47,000 nucleotides of DNA from Glandiceps talaboti (GCF_964340395.1 NC_135554.1:24609592-24656591); one strand, 5' to 3'; shown: positions 1 through 11,195, counted from the first letter of the stretch. Program-made: numbers and translations. The notes: generated by a model not told the origin, from the sequence alone.

Positions 1-115
1 ATATATTTCATATTTTTTGTTGAACCTGGCTCATGCATGGTATAACTATAAGTACGTTTATCCTTGTGTTTGAACCGTCTTCAATTTTTCCCCAATCTAC
101 TTTTTGCATTTGTAG

Positions 116-256
116 GTCACTGGCCATTACACCGAGGAGCAAATCATGGAAGGTTTGAGAAGGTACACCAACAGACCAACTTATTTACATCAACTGTTGT
201 CTTATCTCTTCGATAAAACACACTTCTTGGTGCGTGCTCAATTGGACATTTTACAG
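116..256 (+). CDS. Copy A, first visible coding exon
   Basis: Acceptor TTTGTAG ends at 115 and donor GTATGT starts at 257. It encodes 47 codons in phase 0, starting VTGHYTEEQ and ending RAQLDILQ. It matches copy B exon 24737-24877 in length (141 nt) and phase. Because copy B has a leucine-rich exon just before this point, copy A's equivalent should lie shortly left of the window. Confidence 0.92.
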
Positions 257-3200
257 GTATGTATAAAACACTTCATTAAAGCTTCAGTAGCTGTAACTAG
301 AATATTATTTTTTTTCAATGAAACAAAGTCACAAACAACAATAGAATCCATGGAGATATCAAGATGTTACAAGGTCTTGAACTTGGCAATGTGAGACACT
401 TGACTAATAGCCCATTAAAATTACACCCCTGACGATGTTGATGAGACGTTGGCGACAATTTGGGATTCGCTTGTAAGAAATATTTTGACTGTGCGTAGAA
501 ATTTCATTACTAAGTATGAACCCAGAGTCCATGAACATTCATTATCACAACAATATAAATGACGATGTATTCACTGAAACTTGTTATACATACCAATACT
601 TATATTATAGACATGCTAATTAGGGGTCAATTGTATCCAATAGTAGTACAGCAACATATTGAAATCGTGATCTCATTGGTAGTTGATTATCAGACCCAAA
701 AATTGGATTTATTGTCATATTACATTTTTTGTACATGTACAACTGCACAAATACATTTATATTGTACTCGCATGTGATTCAATACTGTTCAGGGTGTACA
801 ATATTATGAGTATCTTGTTGTACCAAACAAAACAGTTTTAAGAAATCATTCCAGTTTCAGCTAGTGCAGCTTTAAAATTTGTATGATAAAATGGTGAATG
901 CTGGGGGGTGGGGGGGGGGTGGGGGGTGGGGGGTGGAGTTATAGTTACCTCTAATTGACAGATTTTCATGGTGTAAAGGAATTTTGATTTTCATATTCTA
1001 GTTGATTTTGACATCATCAAGGATTTACAAAAGTTAGAGAATGGCATTTTTATGACAAATACTATTTTTATTGAAAGCTGACATATTTTTTATATTTTTA
1101 TATTTTACGTATATGTAGCATGTAGTAAATGCAATGAAGACTTATCCCAACTCACTTGGAATCCAAATGGCTGGCAGGTAAATAATCTTTATAAGGATAT
1201 TTCTTGACTTCTTGATAATCCCAATTATTGGTCAAAATACAATACAGTTTATGAAGAAAATAAAGTTTACTCGGCATTGTGTACATTGTGAAAAGAGCCT
1301 GTGGCTCAACAATTTATTAAGAGTAAATAAAACTTAAAAGTCAATAATAATAAAAATATCTACATATCTACAATATGTACATGAACATACATTATCATAT
1401 GTAAATAATAACCATCTTTTAAATTTAAGCCTGGAAAACTGAATTTGCGAAATGATAAAGAACATGGCTTCATGTTACAAAAAATTGTTCATTTGCTAAA
1501 TGGGTGTAATACAAATTTTCGTTCATTTCTTTTTAATGTGTTTGTAGAAAATAGTTATGTTTATAATATTAATACAATAATTATTCTGAAATCTGACAAT
1601 GTATGGAAAGTAAAAAGAGGCTATGAAATTTCTGAAGATATTCCTTTACTATCTCACTATGGCTGCATATTGTTTATGTTTTAATTTTGTAGTGCTTGTT
1701 TGTACAATCTGACCAAATATGAACTGAGCGATGGAATTCATGTGTCTATGCTACGAGAAGTCATCACTATTGTATTAGATGCCATGACAGTATTCCCAGA
1801 AAGAGAACAGGTATGTATGGACATAATGTTACCATAGTTACAGTAGATTATCAAAATCTGCATTTATTTTTTGCTGAACATAATGTTGGCAATAACGTGC
1901 TTCTGTATCTCCCCCCCCCCCCCCCCCACACACACACACCTCCCATCCTCAATTTTGAGAACATCAGAACAAGGGCTCTGGCAGTGCTAAATTATTTTAA
2001 TGCATTTGTATAGCTATGTGATAGTAATGAAAGATATTTGCTTTGTATTTTACAGCTTCAAAACAATTGTATGTTGGTACTCAGGAATGAACGGATCCTA
2101 CATGATGTGGTATGATATTGTTTTTATCACAGACCGCCAAACGGGGTCTGAGGTTTTATTTTTCTTAAATATCATGTTATATAATATTATTCAATCACTG
2201 CAAGGTTTCCCTACGTCACTCACTGAAATCCCTACAAAAGTAATCTTATAATCATTCCATGTATTTTCATTTTCCAGTCCAGTGATGTTTACATTGTCAC
2301 CTCTGGGCTCTATACATGACATGTTGCCATAGACATCAATTGAATAATATTTGAAACATCTGAGATACATGCATACCTAGTGTCTTTATTAGGGTAATGA
2401 GAAGGTAAACTGTGCATGAGTTTGCCGCCAAAATCATGGTGCAGTATATGGGAGACTTTTACCAGATGATTTCCAAAATTTTAACAAAATGCCAGTTCAG
2501 TGATTTGTACATTGTTGCCCAAAGGCACTATACCTGTTGCTTGTTGCTATAAGTATTGTAGATAAATGCCAGAAGTGAGCTTATAATGTTTCGTTTAGAT
2601 AAAATGAAGTGTCATGTGATAAAAGTAATGTATACATGTATATAGTACAAGCAGCCCTGGTGTCATGTTACTGGAATACACAAGATTGGAACATTTTATT
2701 TTCATATGTGGGCGTTCCACATTACAATTGCCTACAACATAATGATAAAGCTGTTTGTAATACACTAGCATGTCTTTTGATCAATAAATATAATTATCAT
2801 CTTTGTTTTTTCAGAATTTTGATTACCTGAGAGCATCTCAACTGACAATGCAATGTCTCAAGCAGTATTCCGATATGTCCATGTGTAGAACAGCATCCAT
2901 CATTTCCTCAATCCTTGTACATAAACTAACAACTGAACAGAAAGCCATCTTGGGCACAACAGAAGTTATACAGGTAGGAGTTGAGATAACAATTCCTGCA
3001 TGTCTCATATCATAATCTTTTATTTCTTATTTGTTTTAAAAAATTATTTCTTGCCTTTCAAATGAAAAGTTGACTTATCAGCCATTCTTCAACTATCAGA
3101 GGTTATCAGCAGCTAAATTTAACTAGATACAAGATACAAGAGTCAAGAAAACTTTATTATCTCTTGTTCCACTTTGTCAATTTACAGAAAAGTATTATGT

Positions 3201-6061
3201 GTGCTGCTAAGGTGTATAAAAACAAATAAACAACATAACACAAGATAATAAACAAAACCTTTTGAATATAAAGCAGCTCTTCAACCAATGAATTAGTCAG
3301 TAAACTGAACTTATGAAGCCATTTACCAGCCTTTTTCAATAGTTCCTAATCATTTCAACTGATCACATAAAGTCATTCTTCATGCAATATGCATGTAAAT
3401 AAAACTTATCAAACCATATCTCAGTCAATTATCAGTGGTTCTTAGCATCTCGGGGTAACTTATTAAGAACATTCTTTTTTTGTCAGCGAGGCATACATAT
3501 AAATTGAACAGGGAGACACATTTCAGTAAAAGTGTGGAACTGAATATTACTTATATTTATATCAAGTACATAGATTGTTCTAAGCAGTTTTCTTCACTGT
3601 CCATTTGTGTTCCATACAGAAACTGATTGATATCATCTCAGTGAAGGCAGAAGAGGATAGTGTAAACACGTTGTTGAAGATGACAATGAAGATACTATGG
3701 AGTCTGACTGATGAGCTTCCAGGCATTTGTACCATGTTCATTAATGAGGGAGGGTTTGATTTGTATCTTCATATTTTAAAAGTAAGTAAAATAAACGGTG
3801 ATATGCATTCGCTGTCACTTCACTCATTTAAGATGAATCAATGCATTTGCATTCTCACAAACCAGAACTGTTATTTCTTCCACGACACTGCGAACATATT
3901 TGCGGCGTATTTTGGACGGTGTCGTAAAAGAGGCTGTGGTGTACAACAATGCACATTTGATGTCATTTAGCATGATGCAAGTTTTCATCAAACAGTGTGA
4001 ATTCACAAGGTATTCTTTCCCTTGATGTAAGGAAAAAGCAACAAAGTTTTTAAAATATTTGCAAAATTAGGTTTTATAGTATGCACAGATTTCATTTGAA
4101 AACTAATTACTCCAAAATTTAACTCTGTAAACTCTGTGTACAACTTTTCATTTCATTTAAACCAACTTGTTGAAATTATGGTGGTAGGAATATGCTTGAA
4201 TGATAATTCCAAGTATGTAAATTACAAATTGATTCTAATCATTCAAATTAGAAGTAATACAAACAGACAGGCAAAATAAATAGACAAACAGAACCAAAAC
4301 GTAAGCATCTTTTCAGGAACTAAAAATATCTTGTTGAAAGATAACTCCCAAACACACACTTTTAGTACATGTAATGTAATGTATATTAGCTTCTCTAGTA
4401 AACATGAGTAACAAAATAGTAGCATGCATGTACATCACTCCCAGAAATGAAAATTGAAAAGTTGTAACTCTTTGTCATTTGTCTATAGAAATTCAAGGAT
4501 GAAGCTGTCATTCACAAGAGAGCTCTTGGAGTTTTGGTAAGTTATCTAGGTGACTCCCTATCTTCCTTGATGTAAAGCACAATAATCATTGGACTCCCTA
4601 TCTCACGTGTAGTGACATTAGGCATACTCATGAAACTGTAGACTATCGACAGTCGTTAGTGCCTTTTTTGCTAAAGTCATCGCCTCGCTCCGATCTGGAG
4701 CAATACTATAACTGCGTACTGATAGCAACAGTGAGTGCTGGAGGCATGAGCCCATGCCTCCATGCCTCTGGCACTCGCTGTTCCATCAGTATGCGTTAGT
4801 ATTCGGTGCTACAGGATGAGGCGATGACTTTGTTTTAGATGAAACATAGCAAAAAAGGCACGAACGGCTGTCGACAGTCTAATGATACTGTTAATTTGAT
4901 TAAGTGACTGAAACTTTGTATAGAGAGAAGTGATATCAAAATTTACCACCACCACCACCACCACCACCAACAACAAAACACCACCAATACCACCAACACA
5001 ACCACCACCATCATTATTATTATTATTATCAGCACGATCATTATTATCATTTTATAATCATGATCTCTTTCAGAATAATGTTGCAGAAGTAAAATCACTG
5101 AGACCCAGACTGATGAGTAATGATTTACTGGCTCTTCTACGGTAAGTTATCAGACAGTAGTGAAATCATTGAGATCCAGAAAGCAAGAAAAGTATGCTGT
5201 AACCTCTGAATAATGGATATTTGAATGCCAAGGTAATGTGCCAGAATGACCAAACCTTGTCAAACAAAAACACTGGCAATGGTTAGTGTGATAGTCATTT
5301 ACATATAATTTTTCATCTTCTTTAATCTGTAATGATATTTGCTGTTTTTATTTGTAGTCAAGCCCTTTCCAACACTGATATTGAAGTAGCGTACTTTGCA
5401 TGTGGTATCGTAGCGCTACTTATAGGTGATACACTGCCATGGATGATGCGAATTCCAAAGTCTGAATTTACACATATCTTGGTAAGTATCATACTACCGT
5501 ACTTGCCTGTATTAAGCTGTCATATCACTAGAGGTAACTACAGAAAAAGTATTGCATGGCTCACGAGTCTACTTCTGATTTGCTAGCCTTGTGTCAGTGT
5601 GAAGTCCATACTGGGCCTAGCCAGGTGTTAACATTGGGTGGGTACAGACAGTAACCCTTTCAGTTGCTAACACATGCTGGTGAGGTGTAAGTGCCACTGC
5701 CAGCCTGGTGTTAGCACTTAGCTAGCCTGATGTCAACACCGGCCTAGTCTGATATTGGACATGTACAGACATTAACCCTTCATGTTACTAACACAAGTAG
5801 GTGAGGTATAAGTGCTAGCCTGGTGTTAGCACTTAGCTAGCCTGATATCAACAATGGCCTAGTCAGGTGTTAACATTGGACATGTACAGATATTAACCCT
5901 TCATGTTGCTAACACAAGTAGATGAGGTGTAAGTGCCAGCCTGGTGTTAGCACTGAACTAACCTGATGCATCATGTTTATTTATCATTACATTTGACAGC
6001 CAATCAAGAGCTGAACTACACTATACAGACAATGATCAACTAATATAGACAGACAGACTGG

Positions 6062-6097
<36 letters not shown>

Positions 6098-7557
6098 TTA
6101 ACATAGACAAAAACTTGTCATATGTTTTAATGACCATCCCCTGCAGAGGCTGTGTAATCCAAATGTTTTCCAAAAATGAAATACAAGCTGATTGATATCC
6201 TCAAAACTTAAAATAAGTTCAATGTCATTTCTATTTCTTCATAAGTATGACACCGTACAAAGTTGGGGAGACTATACTGGTAGACTTGTAGCTTACAGAT
6301 CATTTCGACCAATTCTGTCACTACTTCAGTGTCAAAATCAATCATCACAGCTGTGGGCAGCATGGACACTCTGGCATACATGTGCAAAACGACGTAAGTA
6401 CAACAAAACTTTCCTCTTACAAGGATAGTGTATTATTGCATATATTACAGTGATTACTTTCATCAGTGCACACATACTATTGGTATTTGCATGGTATGTA
6501 ATTAAGTTTACAGAAACTAAAAGGTGAAGAAATCCCTATTACATCATCAACTGTGCTAACAGCATCACAAAATAATTGATTTTTTTATTTCTTTAATTGT
6601 TCTGCCGTATACACCACTTGTGACTCCTTGACCAGAAAATAGATATTTAAACTATGGGGTCTGGAGAGTCATTGATTTTACATCACCTACAATTACTTGC
6701 AATTTAAGAGAAACATCACGTTGATTTTGTGCCTTTATAGGGTGTCTTTGCCATGAGATATTGCATCATGGGTGTCAGCAGAAATAATTATTCATGGTTA
6801 AATAATGAATATTCATGAGTCTCCTAAGTGCTTATTCCCTTCAGCATAAAACATCTCTCACTTGATTAATTTAATTGTTGTTCCTCATGATGTATGGTTT
6901 TTTATAAAGCACACAAATGTAAAGTTGAGTACTCAGCTTGTCCCACTTTAAAGTGGCCATATGGATGAGGATTGGATATGTATTTTGGATTTTTTGTTTA
7001 TTAAAATTTTTTATCATGGCTTCCTACTTGAAAAATCAATGTGAGACAACATTCGCCAAGTCCTAGTTTGTAACTCAGTAAATAACAAAAGATTACTAAA
7101 TGTTTAAAATCTTTATTATTGTACGTATAATAAACATTTCATATATTTTAAAAGCTTTTTTCAATGTATGAAGTTACAAACACAGACTTGGTATATGTCA
7201 TTTCCCATCGATTTTTTCAAGTAGGAAGCCATGATAAATTTGTTTTACAAATTAAAAAATCCAAAATAAATACCCAATTCTCATCCATATGGCCATTTTA
7301 AGATATGCGAGACAATTCTTGAATATAACCTAAAATTCAAGATTATTTAATACAAAATTATACAACTTTTCCTAATCGTTTCTATTTTCTTTTCAATAGC
7401 TGAACGTTACTGTCACATGTTACAATCAGAAGGTGGCATTGGTGTGCTCCAACTGGTGCTACAGAGAGAAAATTGCAAGAGTTTCCCACAGTTGAGAGAA
7501 GTATCAGAAAAAGTACTTAAGATTGTTGAAAAACAACAATGCCAGAATAAAAGATAA
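116..7557 (+). CDS. ZYG11-like CUL2 substrate receptor, copy A (3' part; 5' end outside window)
   Basis: Joined exons: 116-256, 1119-1177, 1693-1810, 2056-2109, 2815-2973, 3620-3781, 4489-4536, 5074-5141, 5358-5481, 6246-6393, 7400-7557. They total 1239 nt, that is 412 codons and a TAA, with every junction GT-AG and in frame. The product corresponds to residues 349-761 of copy B downstream, the armadillo-like C-terminal half of ZYG11B/ZER1 proteins. Family members are substrate receptors of CUL2-elongin B/C ligases that bind N-terminal glycine degrons. Visible motifs are WSLTDE (W204-E209, numbered from the first visible codon), NNVAEV (N248-V253), YFACG, VAYRSF and RYCHML..EGG. The first visible exon is 47% identical (22/47) to its copy B counterpart. 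The leucine-rich and elongin-binding parts must lie upstream of base 1. The absence of stops or frameshifts over 11 exons argues for a working gene. Family is certain; orthology to a named vertebrate member is not. Confidence 0.92.
638..880. repeat. Dispersed repeat, copy 1 (partner at 37451-37700)
   Basis: This intronic stretch of copy A shares ordered blocks with 37451-37700 in a copy B intron: GTACAGxAACA, TTGAAATCGTGAT, CAATACTGTTCA, TGTAC(C)..ACAAAACA and CAGCTAGTGCAGC. Same orientation. No coding capacity and no clear terminal repeats. It is probably a short non-autonomous mobile-element relic. Confidence 0.6.
903..936. repeat. G-rich tract
   Basis: Runs of 6-9 G separated by single T within the first intron of copy A. 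On the transcribed strand it has G-quadruplex potential. Confidence 0.85.
1119..1177 (+). CDS. Copy A coding exon (start of armadillo-like repeats)
   Basis: 59 nt, acceptor ATGTAG, donor GTAAAT. It encodes HVVNAMKTYPNSLGIQMAG and leaves two bases of a split Ser codon (phase 2). Copy B exon 27908-27966 has the same length and phase. Confidence 0.9.
1178..1692. other. Intron of copy A without notable content
   Basis: AT-rich intron. I see no repeat, RNA gene or conserved block apart from its splice sites. Confidence 0.6.
1693..1810 (+). CDS. Copy A coding exon with ACLYNLT motif
   Basis: 118 nt, acceptor TTTTGTAG, donor GTATGT. It completes the split Ser and encodes ACLYNLTKYE through FPEREQ. 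In copy B the equivalent sequence continues without interruption into the next block, so the donor at 1811 opens an intron unique to copy A. Confidence 0.9.
1911..1940. repeat. Poly-C followed by (CA)n
   Basis: Seventeen C, then a short CA run, inside the copy A-specific intron 1811-2055. Confidence 0.9.
2056..2109 (+). CDS. Copy A short coding exon split off by a copy-specific intron
   Basis: 54 nt, acceptor TTTTACAG, donor GTATGA. It encodes 18 codons, LQNNCMLVLRNERILHDV, aligned with [18 protein letters not shown] inside copy B exon 28222-28393 (118 + 54 = 172 nt). This length identity confirms both boundaries. Confidence 0.9.
2276..2553. repeat. Degenerate direct duplication in copy A intron
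   Basis: About 60 nt at 2276-2335 resembles 2492-2553: CCAG(T)xCAGTGAT, TACATTGT, a GG.CTATAC core and TTGC(C/T)ATA appear in the same order. The rest of the intron (2110-2814) shows nothing recognisable. Confidence 0.45.
2815..2973 (+). CDS. Copy A coding exon, armadillo-like region
   Basis: 159 nt, acceptor TTTTTCAG, donor GTAGGA. It encodes 53 codons from NFDYLRASQL to GTTEVIQ, including the family-typical LTTEQKAILG stretch. Copy B exon 29773-29931 has identical length and phase. Confidence 0.91.
2974..3619. other. Intron of copy A without recognised elements
   Basis: AT-rich. A segment around 3120-3250 (ACAAGAGTCAAGAAAAC and following) has the texture of an old interspersed repeat, but I see no second copy in this window. 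Confidence 0.4.
3620..3781 (+). CDS. Copy A coding exon carrying the degron-pocket motif WSLTDE
   Basis: 162 nt, acceptor CATACAG, donor GTAAGT. It encodes 54 codons from KLIDIISVK to LYLHILK. It contains ILWSLTDELPGIC, the counterpart of [13 protein letters not shown] in copy B. In human ZYG11B this Trp-Asn-x-x-Asp cluster (W522, N523, D526 as I recall the published structure) lines the glycine-degron pocket. Here Asn is replaced by Ser. Confidence 0.91.
3860..3970. repeat. Dispersed repeat fragment (partner at 46021-46138)
   Basis: Shares AACCAGA, GCGxxTTTTGGA(C/T)GGTGT, GTAAAAGAGGCTGTGGT and TGTCATTT in order with 46021-46138, same orientation. This is enough similarity for a common interspersed repeat of unknown class. 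Confidence 0.6.
4489..4536 (+). CDS. Copy A 48-nt coding exon
   Basis: Acceptor GTCTATAG, donor GTAAGT. It encodes 16 codons, KFKDEAVIHKRALGVL. Copy B exon 34062-34109 has the same length and phase ([16 protein letters not shown]). Confidence 0.9.
4639..4882. mobile_element. MITE with GACTGTCGACAG-type inverted ends and TA flanks
   Basis: Left end TA-GACTATCGACAGTCGTTAGTGCC; right end, read as reverse complement, TA-GACTGTCGACAGCCGTTCGTGCC. Both continue with GCCTTTTTTGCTA and GTCATCGCCTC, so the arms are about 80-100 bp. Flanking TA on both sides fits the TA target-site duplication of Tc1/mariner-type elements (family knowledge). It lies in a copy A intron, with a larger relative at 23172-23572. 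Confidence 0.8.
4945..5031. repeat. (ACC)n / (ATT)n compound microsatellite
   Basis: ACC units with interruptions, followed by ATT units, directly upstream of copy A exon 5074-5141. Confidence 0.92.
5074..5141 (+). CDS. Copy A coding exon with NNVAEV motif
   Basis: 68 nt, acceptor CTTTCAG, donor GTAAGT, phase 2 exit. It begins NNVAEVKSLRPRL. The Asn and Glu of this motif correspond to human ZYG11B pocket residues N567 and E570 (recalled) and are conserved here. Confidence 0.91.
5358..5481 (+). CDS. Copy A coding exon with DIEVAYFACG motif
   Basis: 124 nt, acceptor ATTTGTAG, donor GTAAGT. It encodes QALSNTDIEVAYFACGIVAL through SEFTHIL. It is 9 nt (three codons) shorter than copy B exon 37133-37265, an in-frame difference near the C-terminal end of the exon. 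Confidence 0.9.
5583..5965. repeat. Minisatellite, 121-bp period, about 3 units
   Basis: Anchor TAACCCTT recurs at 5652, 5773 and 5894 (period 121), accompanied by GCTAACACA, AGCCTGGTGTTAGCACT and GGCCTAGTC. In copy A intron 5482-6245. Confidence 0.88.
6046..6097. repeat. (ACAG)n microsatellite
   Basis: Nearly pure ACAG units with one interruption, in copy A intron. Confidence 0.93.
6246..6393 (+). CDS. Copy A coding exon with LVAYRSF motif
   Basis: 148 nt, acceptor TTCATAAG, donor GTAAGT, phase 1 exit. It encodes YDTVQSWGDYTGRLVAYRSF through LWHTCAKR. It is one codon shorter than copy B exon 38592-38742. The acceptor has a weak pyrimidine tract, but the motif and phase match copy B. Confidence 0.88.
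6948..7301. mobile_element. Foldback MITE flanked by TTAA, copy 1
   Basis: TTAA at 6948-6951 and at 7298-7301. The inner left end AGTGGCCATATGGATGAG is inverted at the right as AATGGCCATATGGATGAG (reverse complement). The arms extend through TATTTTGGATTTTTT and ATCATGGCTTCCTACTTGAA to about 150 bp. TTAA duplication is the hallmark of piggyBac-type integration, so a piggyBac-mobilised MITE is inferred. It sits in the last intron of copy A. Confidence 0.8.
7400..7557 (+). CDS. Copy A terminal coding exon
   Basis: Acceptor TTTCAATAG. It completes a split Pro codon, then encodes ERYCHMLQSEGG and runs to NKR and TAA at 7555-7557. Copy B ends at the equivalent place after 48 residues (51 here). 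The tail is Gln/Lys-rich and not conserved. Confidence 0.9.
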
Positions 7558-7710
7558 AGATTACACTAGTCCATGATGAGATGAGAACATGCACCATCAT
7601 GACAAAAAACAAAATACTGTCCAAACTAGTATTAGAATTGAATCAAACATGGCACAAAGATTTTGAGTTGACTGCCAACAGGTGCTCATTACAGTGGCAC
7701 TGCAAGTTCT

Positions 7711-7716
7711 AATAAA
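7711..7716 (+). terminator. Candidate polyadenylation signal for copy A
   Basis: First AATAAA after the stop codon, 154 nt downstream, implying a short 3' UTR. Other AATAAA hexamers follow, for example 13959-13964, which would imply a 6.4-kb UTR. The choice cannot be settled from sequence. Confidence 0.35.
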
Positions 7717-8673
7717 TGGTAAAATATGCGAAGAAAGATCTAAAAATCATGCACACCAAAAGAACCCCAGAACACGTCTGACACTGTCTGTACCTGAGAC
7801 CCAATTTTTTGCTAAGCCAGTGAACAAAATGCACTTCTTCAACATGCACTAAATTTACACAGAAGAAATTTGTATTTGAGTACAACCAGGCTTTGTAACT
7901 GAGAATGTGATGGCTTTAAACAAAATTTGGTAACCAAAATATTATGTCACAAATGTCACATCAAATCATACATGACGAGATACGTGACGAGATATGTGAT
8001 GAGAGCCCAGCTAGTTGTCAAACATAATTTAAATATGTTTTAGCATTTAGAATACAATGTAGTGTCATAATAATATTTCATAATGAAACAAAAGTAACCA
8101 TAAAAATACCCACAAAGTTACAGACAGTGCCCCTTTAACTTAAGTTGCTAACGTCCACTCTGGAGGGTATACTGAGGTTAGCTTTGTGAGAAATTAGAGG
8201 ATGCTAGCTGATAAAATCTCTGAAATACACAGAAAATACATCACCAAGTTTAGACAAATGACACTCCGCCGTTATAGTTGTAAACTTTGTCACTGTGGCC
8301 GTTCATGGAAAGGATTTTTGCTGTCAATATTTTACTGGTGTATGGTACAGACAGTTGAATTTGGACATCATGGTACTGTTTGTCACCAAATATACATGTA
8401 CTAGTGGTATAATTTGTCAAGACGGTTGCTATTGACTAATATTTGATTGCCGCCAGAAATGTGCTTAAAAAAAAATCAGAATATGGTTCTGAAATACATT
8501 ATGTTGCTGGTTTCTTTGGACTACAAAGTGACCATAAAAATAAATGGCTAATAGTTATAGAATATAATAGTTATTTTTATATCTAGATTTTCAAAATGGT
8601 AGCAGGTTTCTTATCGATGTGTTTCTATGAGCAGCTTAAATTCAAAATGATAAATGTGTAACAGTTTTATGTC

Positions 8674-8934
8674 TTACAGTGGCCATACGGATGATGATAT
8701 TTATTTATTTTGGAGCTAAACAAATGTGTAATAAATTGCTAAAGATTAATAAGTGTGTGAAATTTTTGTTATTGTAAAGTTTGTTAAGATTTTTTCGATG
8801 TATTAAGTTACAAACACAGATTTGGTCTATGTTATTTCACATTGATCTTGCGAGTAGGAAGTCATGATAAAATTGATATATATATTAAAATTCCAAAAAT
8901 AAATGCCCAATCCTCGTCCATATGACCCCTTTAA
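8674..8934. mobile_element. Foldback MITE, second copy of the 6948-7301 family
   Basis: Ends AGTGGCCATACGGATGA and, inverted, GGTCATATGGACGAGGATTGG. The inner block AAGTTACAAACACAGA(T)TTGGT and TAGGAAG(T)CATGATAAA is shared with 6948-7301. The right TTAA is intact; the left has decayed to TTAC. It is more diverged and shorter than copy 1. Confidence 0.75.
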
Positions 8935-9084
8935 TACCATGGGATTTTTGTATTCAGCTCACCAAACATTGATTTCACACACTCTCAATAATTCAGTGAT
9001 AACCAGACTGTATTACTACCATAGACATTGTATGTCAACAGTTTTCAATCAAACCTGCTATCCTTGTTTTGCCATTTAATTGAA

Positions 9085-9420
9085 AAGTACTACTCTGGCA
9101 ATTGAGGTCTCGGTTTACAAGATAGACATAAACTAAATCTATTGTTCTTCAATGTGGTAGATCACACAAGTAGGTGTCAGATAACGATTCCTCTGTTGTG
9201 CAAATCTAATCATCCTGTGATCAACATATTGTAAGCATTGGATGTCTCTAAAATGTACACTGCAACGTTGCAGGCAACAGAAATACCACCCTACTGTGAG
9301 TACAATTCAACCAATGTCCATTCAGTACCTTATGTCAACATGTCACAACAATAGTTTTTAGTTTGTGTCTATCTTAGTAAACATGACCTTGGTTTCGAGA
9401 GTAGTAATTACTACATTATC
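9085..9420. mobile_element. Foldback element with TACTACTCT inverted ends
   Basis: The left arm (TACTACTCTGGCAATTGAGGTC, then AGATAGACATAAACTAAA) is mirrored on the right, whose reverse complement reads TACTACTCTCGAAACCAAGG, then AGATAGACACAAACTAAA. An internal segment reappears inverted at 42725-42935. Confidence 0.7.
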
Positions 9421-10166
9421 AAACTCTTCGAGTAAATGAGTACTTGAATCTTTTAATGTATAAAACCTAAAAATAAATTTCTATGGTATACTGACCTGAA
9501 TTGTAAAATTTGATGTTTAGTTGTCATGTCAACAATTTGTTAGAATTCAAGTTTAAATGACTAGAGTTCCATCGTTTTAGAAATGAATATGGAGTAGCCA
9601 TATTTTGTGAATGTGATCTGTTTAATGACATATCGTCAGTCTGAAGACAAAAACAATTGTGTTTTTATGAAATTTGAGTCACATTGGTCCAACGTCATCG
9701 TTGTTAGTAAACTTTAACGTTGTTAGTAAACTTTGAGACATGTCATGGAAGTTGGTCAATAGCCAGACAAGTGCATTTAAAATGTCAGTAAAATTTGCAA
9801 CACACTGTCATGCAAGTTGGTCTGTAAGTAGGTCAAGAGTCCTACAACAAATGCGTTGTGACAGTGTATGAAATTGTCAGTAAGATGAAATGTAGAATTT
9901 AGTTAAAAGTATTCCAACAGAGAAATTTTGTCCATAGTGAATACATTGAAAATTAATATTGATTGTACTTTCAGAACATTGTATGTTGTTTGGTGTCAAA
10001 TCTGAAATATTAAAGAATGTATTTTAGTGTTGCATCTTATAATATGTAGGTTATTTTCGTATTCATGTAAACTGAAAAGCAGAATTGTGTTCCATGGTGA
10101 TAAGTAACTTTCTCTGATGTGATTTACAAAGGCACAAGCAGTTCAAAGTTTTAGCATTGAGCTTTC

Positions 10167-10312
10167 GATCTGTCTTGTTTGGCGATCCTCATCAGAATGA
10201 CAAATTCCATAGTTACAGCTGACCACTAGGTGGCGGTATGATCTGTCTTGTTCGACAATCCTCATGAGAATGATAAATTTCATAGTTACAGCTGACCACC
10301 TGATGTGTCGGC
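10167..10312. repeat. Tandem duplication, 73-bp period
   Basis: GATCTGTCTTGTT followed by GATCCTCAT(C/G)AGAATGA and CATAGTTACAGCTGACCAC occurs at 10167 and again at 10240. Confidence 0.88.
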
Positions 10313-11116
10313 CATATTGATATACATTAAGTAAGCATCAGTTGAGTCAAATGTTGTAAGTGTTCGTCAATCTTGTCTTGTAGTTGGTGGATATATACAA
10401 GTCATGCACACTAGAAAAGTGAGAATGTTTATTTTCTTTGATTTTATCAAGTACAATACCAGTAATGTATTTTAAGATCTACCTGAATTCGTCAAACTTT
10501 ATCAGTCTCATTTTATTCTCCAAAATTCCAGTGGAATTGTTAAATTTGATTAGATTTCCAGTCTCCAATTTTAAATGGAAATTTAAAACCATAGAAGAAA
10601 CCCAAGAGAAGAGAGTTTGGGAGAATGTACTAGTGTACATCAGTATTAATGAGGATTTTCAGTGTGAATTTTCATTCTTGTAGACTAAATTCCAAAGATT
10701 TTACGCAAAGTATTGGAAAGTCTGTGATTCTTTTTCATGTGTTGTTTATAAACTCAAACATAACATAGTGTAGCTGTGTCAGGGAATTTAACGTGATCAA
10801 CTCTTCGTTGTAGGCTGAAACATTTACCACTGTGCATATTCCTTTAACCACTCATTACTTGCTGAGCGAATGAGTGACAAGAGCGCCACCAACGACAACT
10901 CTTTAAGATTCTGTGTTGGTGCCATCTTATGGGCATTTGGGGATATTGCATTGTATAGTGACAAAGAACTGATGTTTTGAATTTTTCTTAAACTTCAGTA
11001 TACAAAGTACTTTGACATTGATGTAAAAGGCTGTCATGAATAACAGGTACAGACCACAGTTGGGGAATATTATGCTTTTTCAATCACTTGGTCCTTGTGT
11101 TACAAATATGTATATG

Positions 11117-11139
11117 CCCCCCCCCCCCCCCCCCCTCCC
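11117..11139. repeat. Poly-C tract
   Basis: Nineteen consecutive C, then CTCCC. Confidence 0.92.
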
Positions 11140-11195
11140 AGCTGTGTTCAGAAAACAATTGCTAGGTTGACTTTCCAGGTTACTACGTAGACTAT

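Noticed and set aside
4930-5145. Open frame running from the (ACC)n repeat into copy A exon 5074-5141
   Set aside because: A good acceptor (CTTTCAG) and the 68-nt match to copy B define the exon start; the upstream Thr/Pro/Leu run is microsatellite translation.
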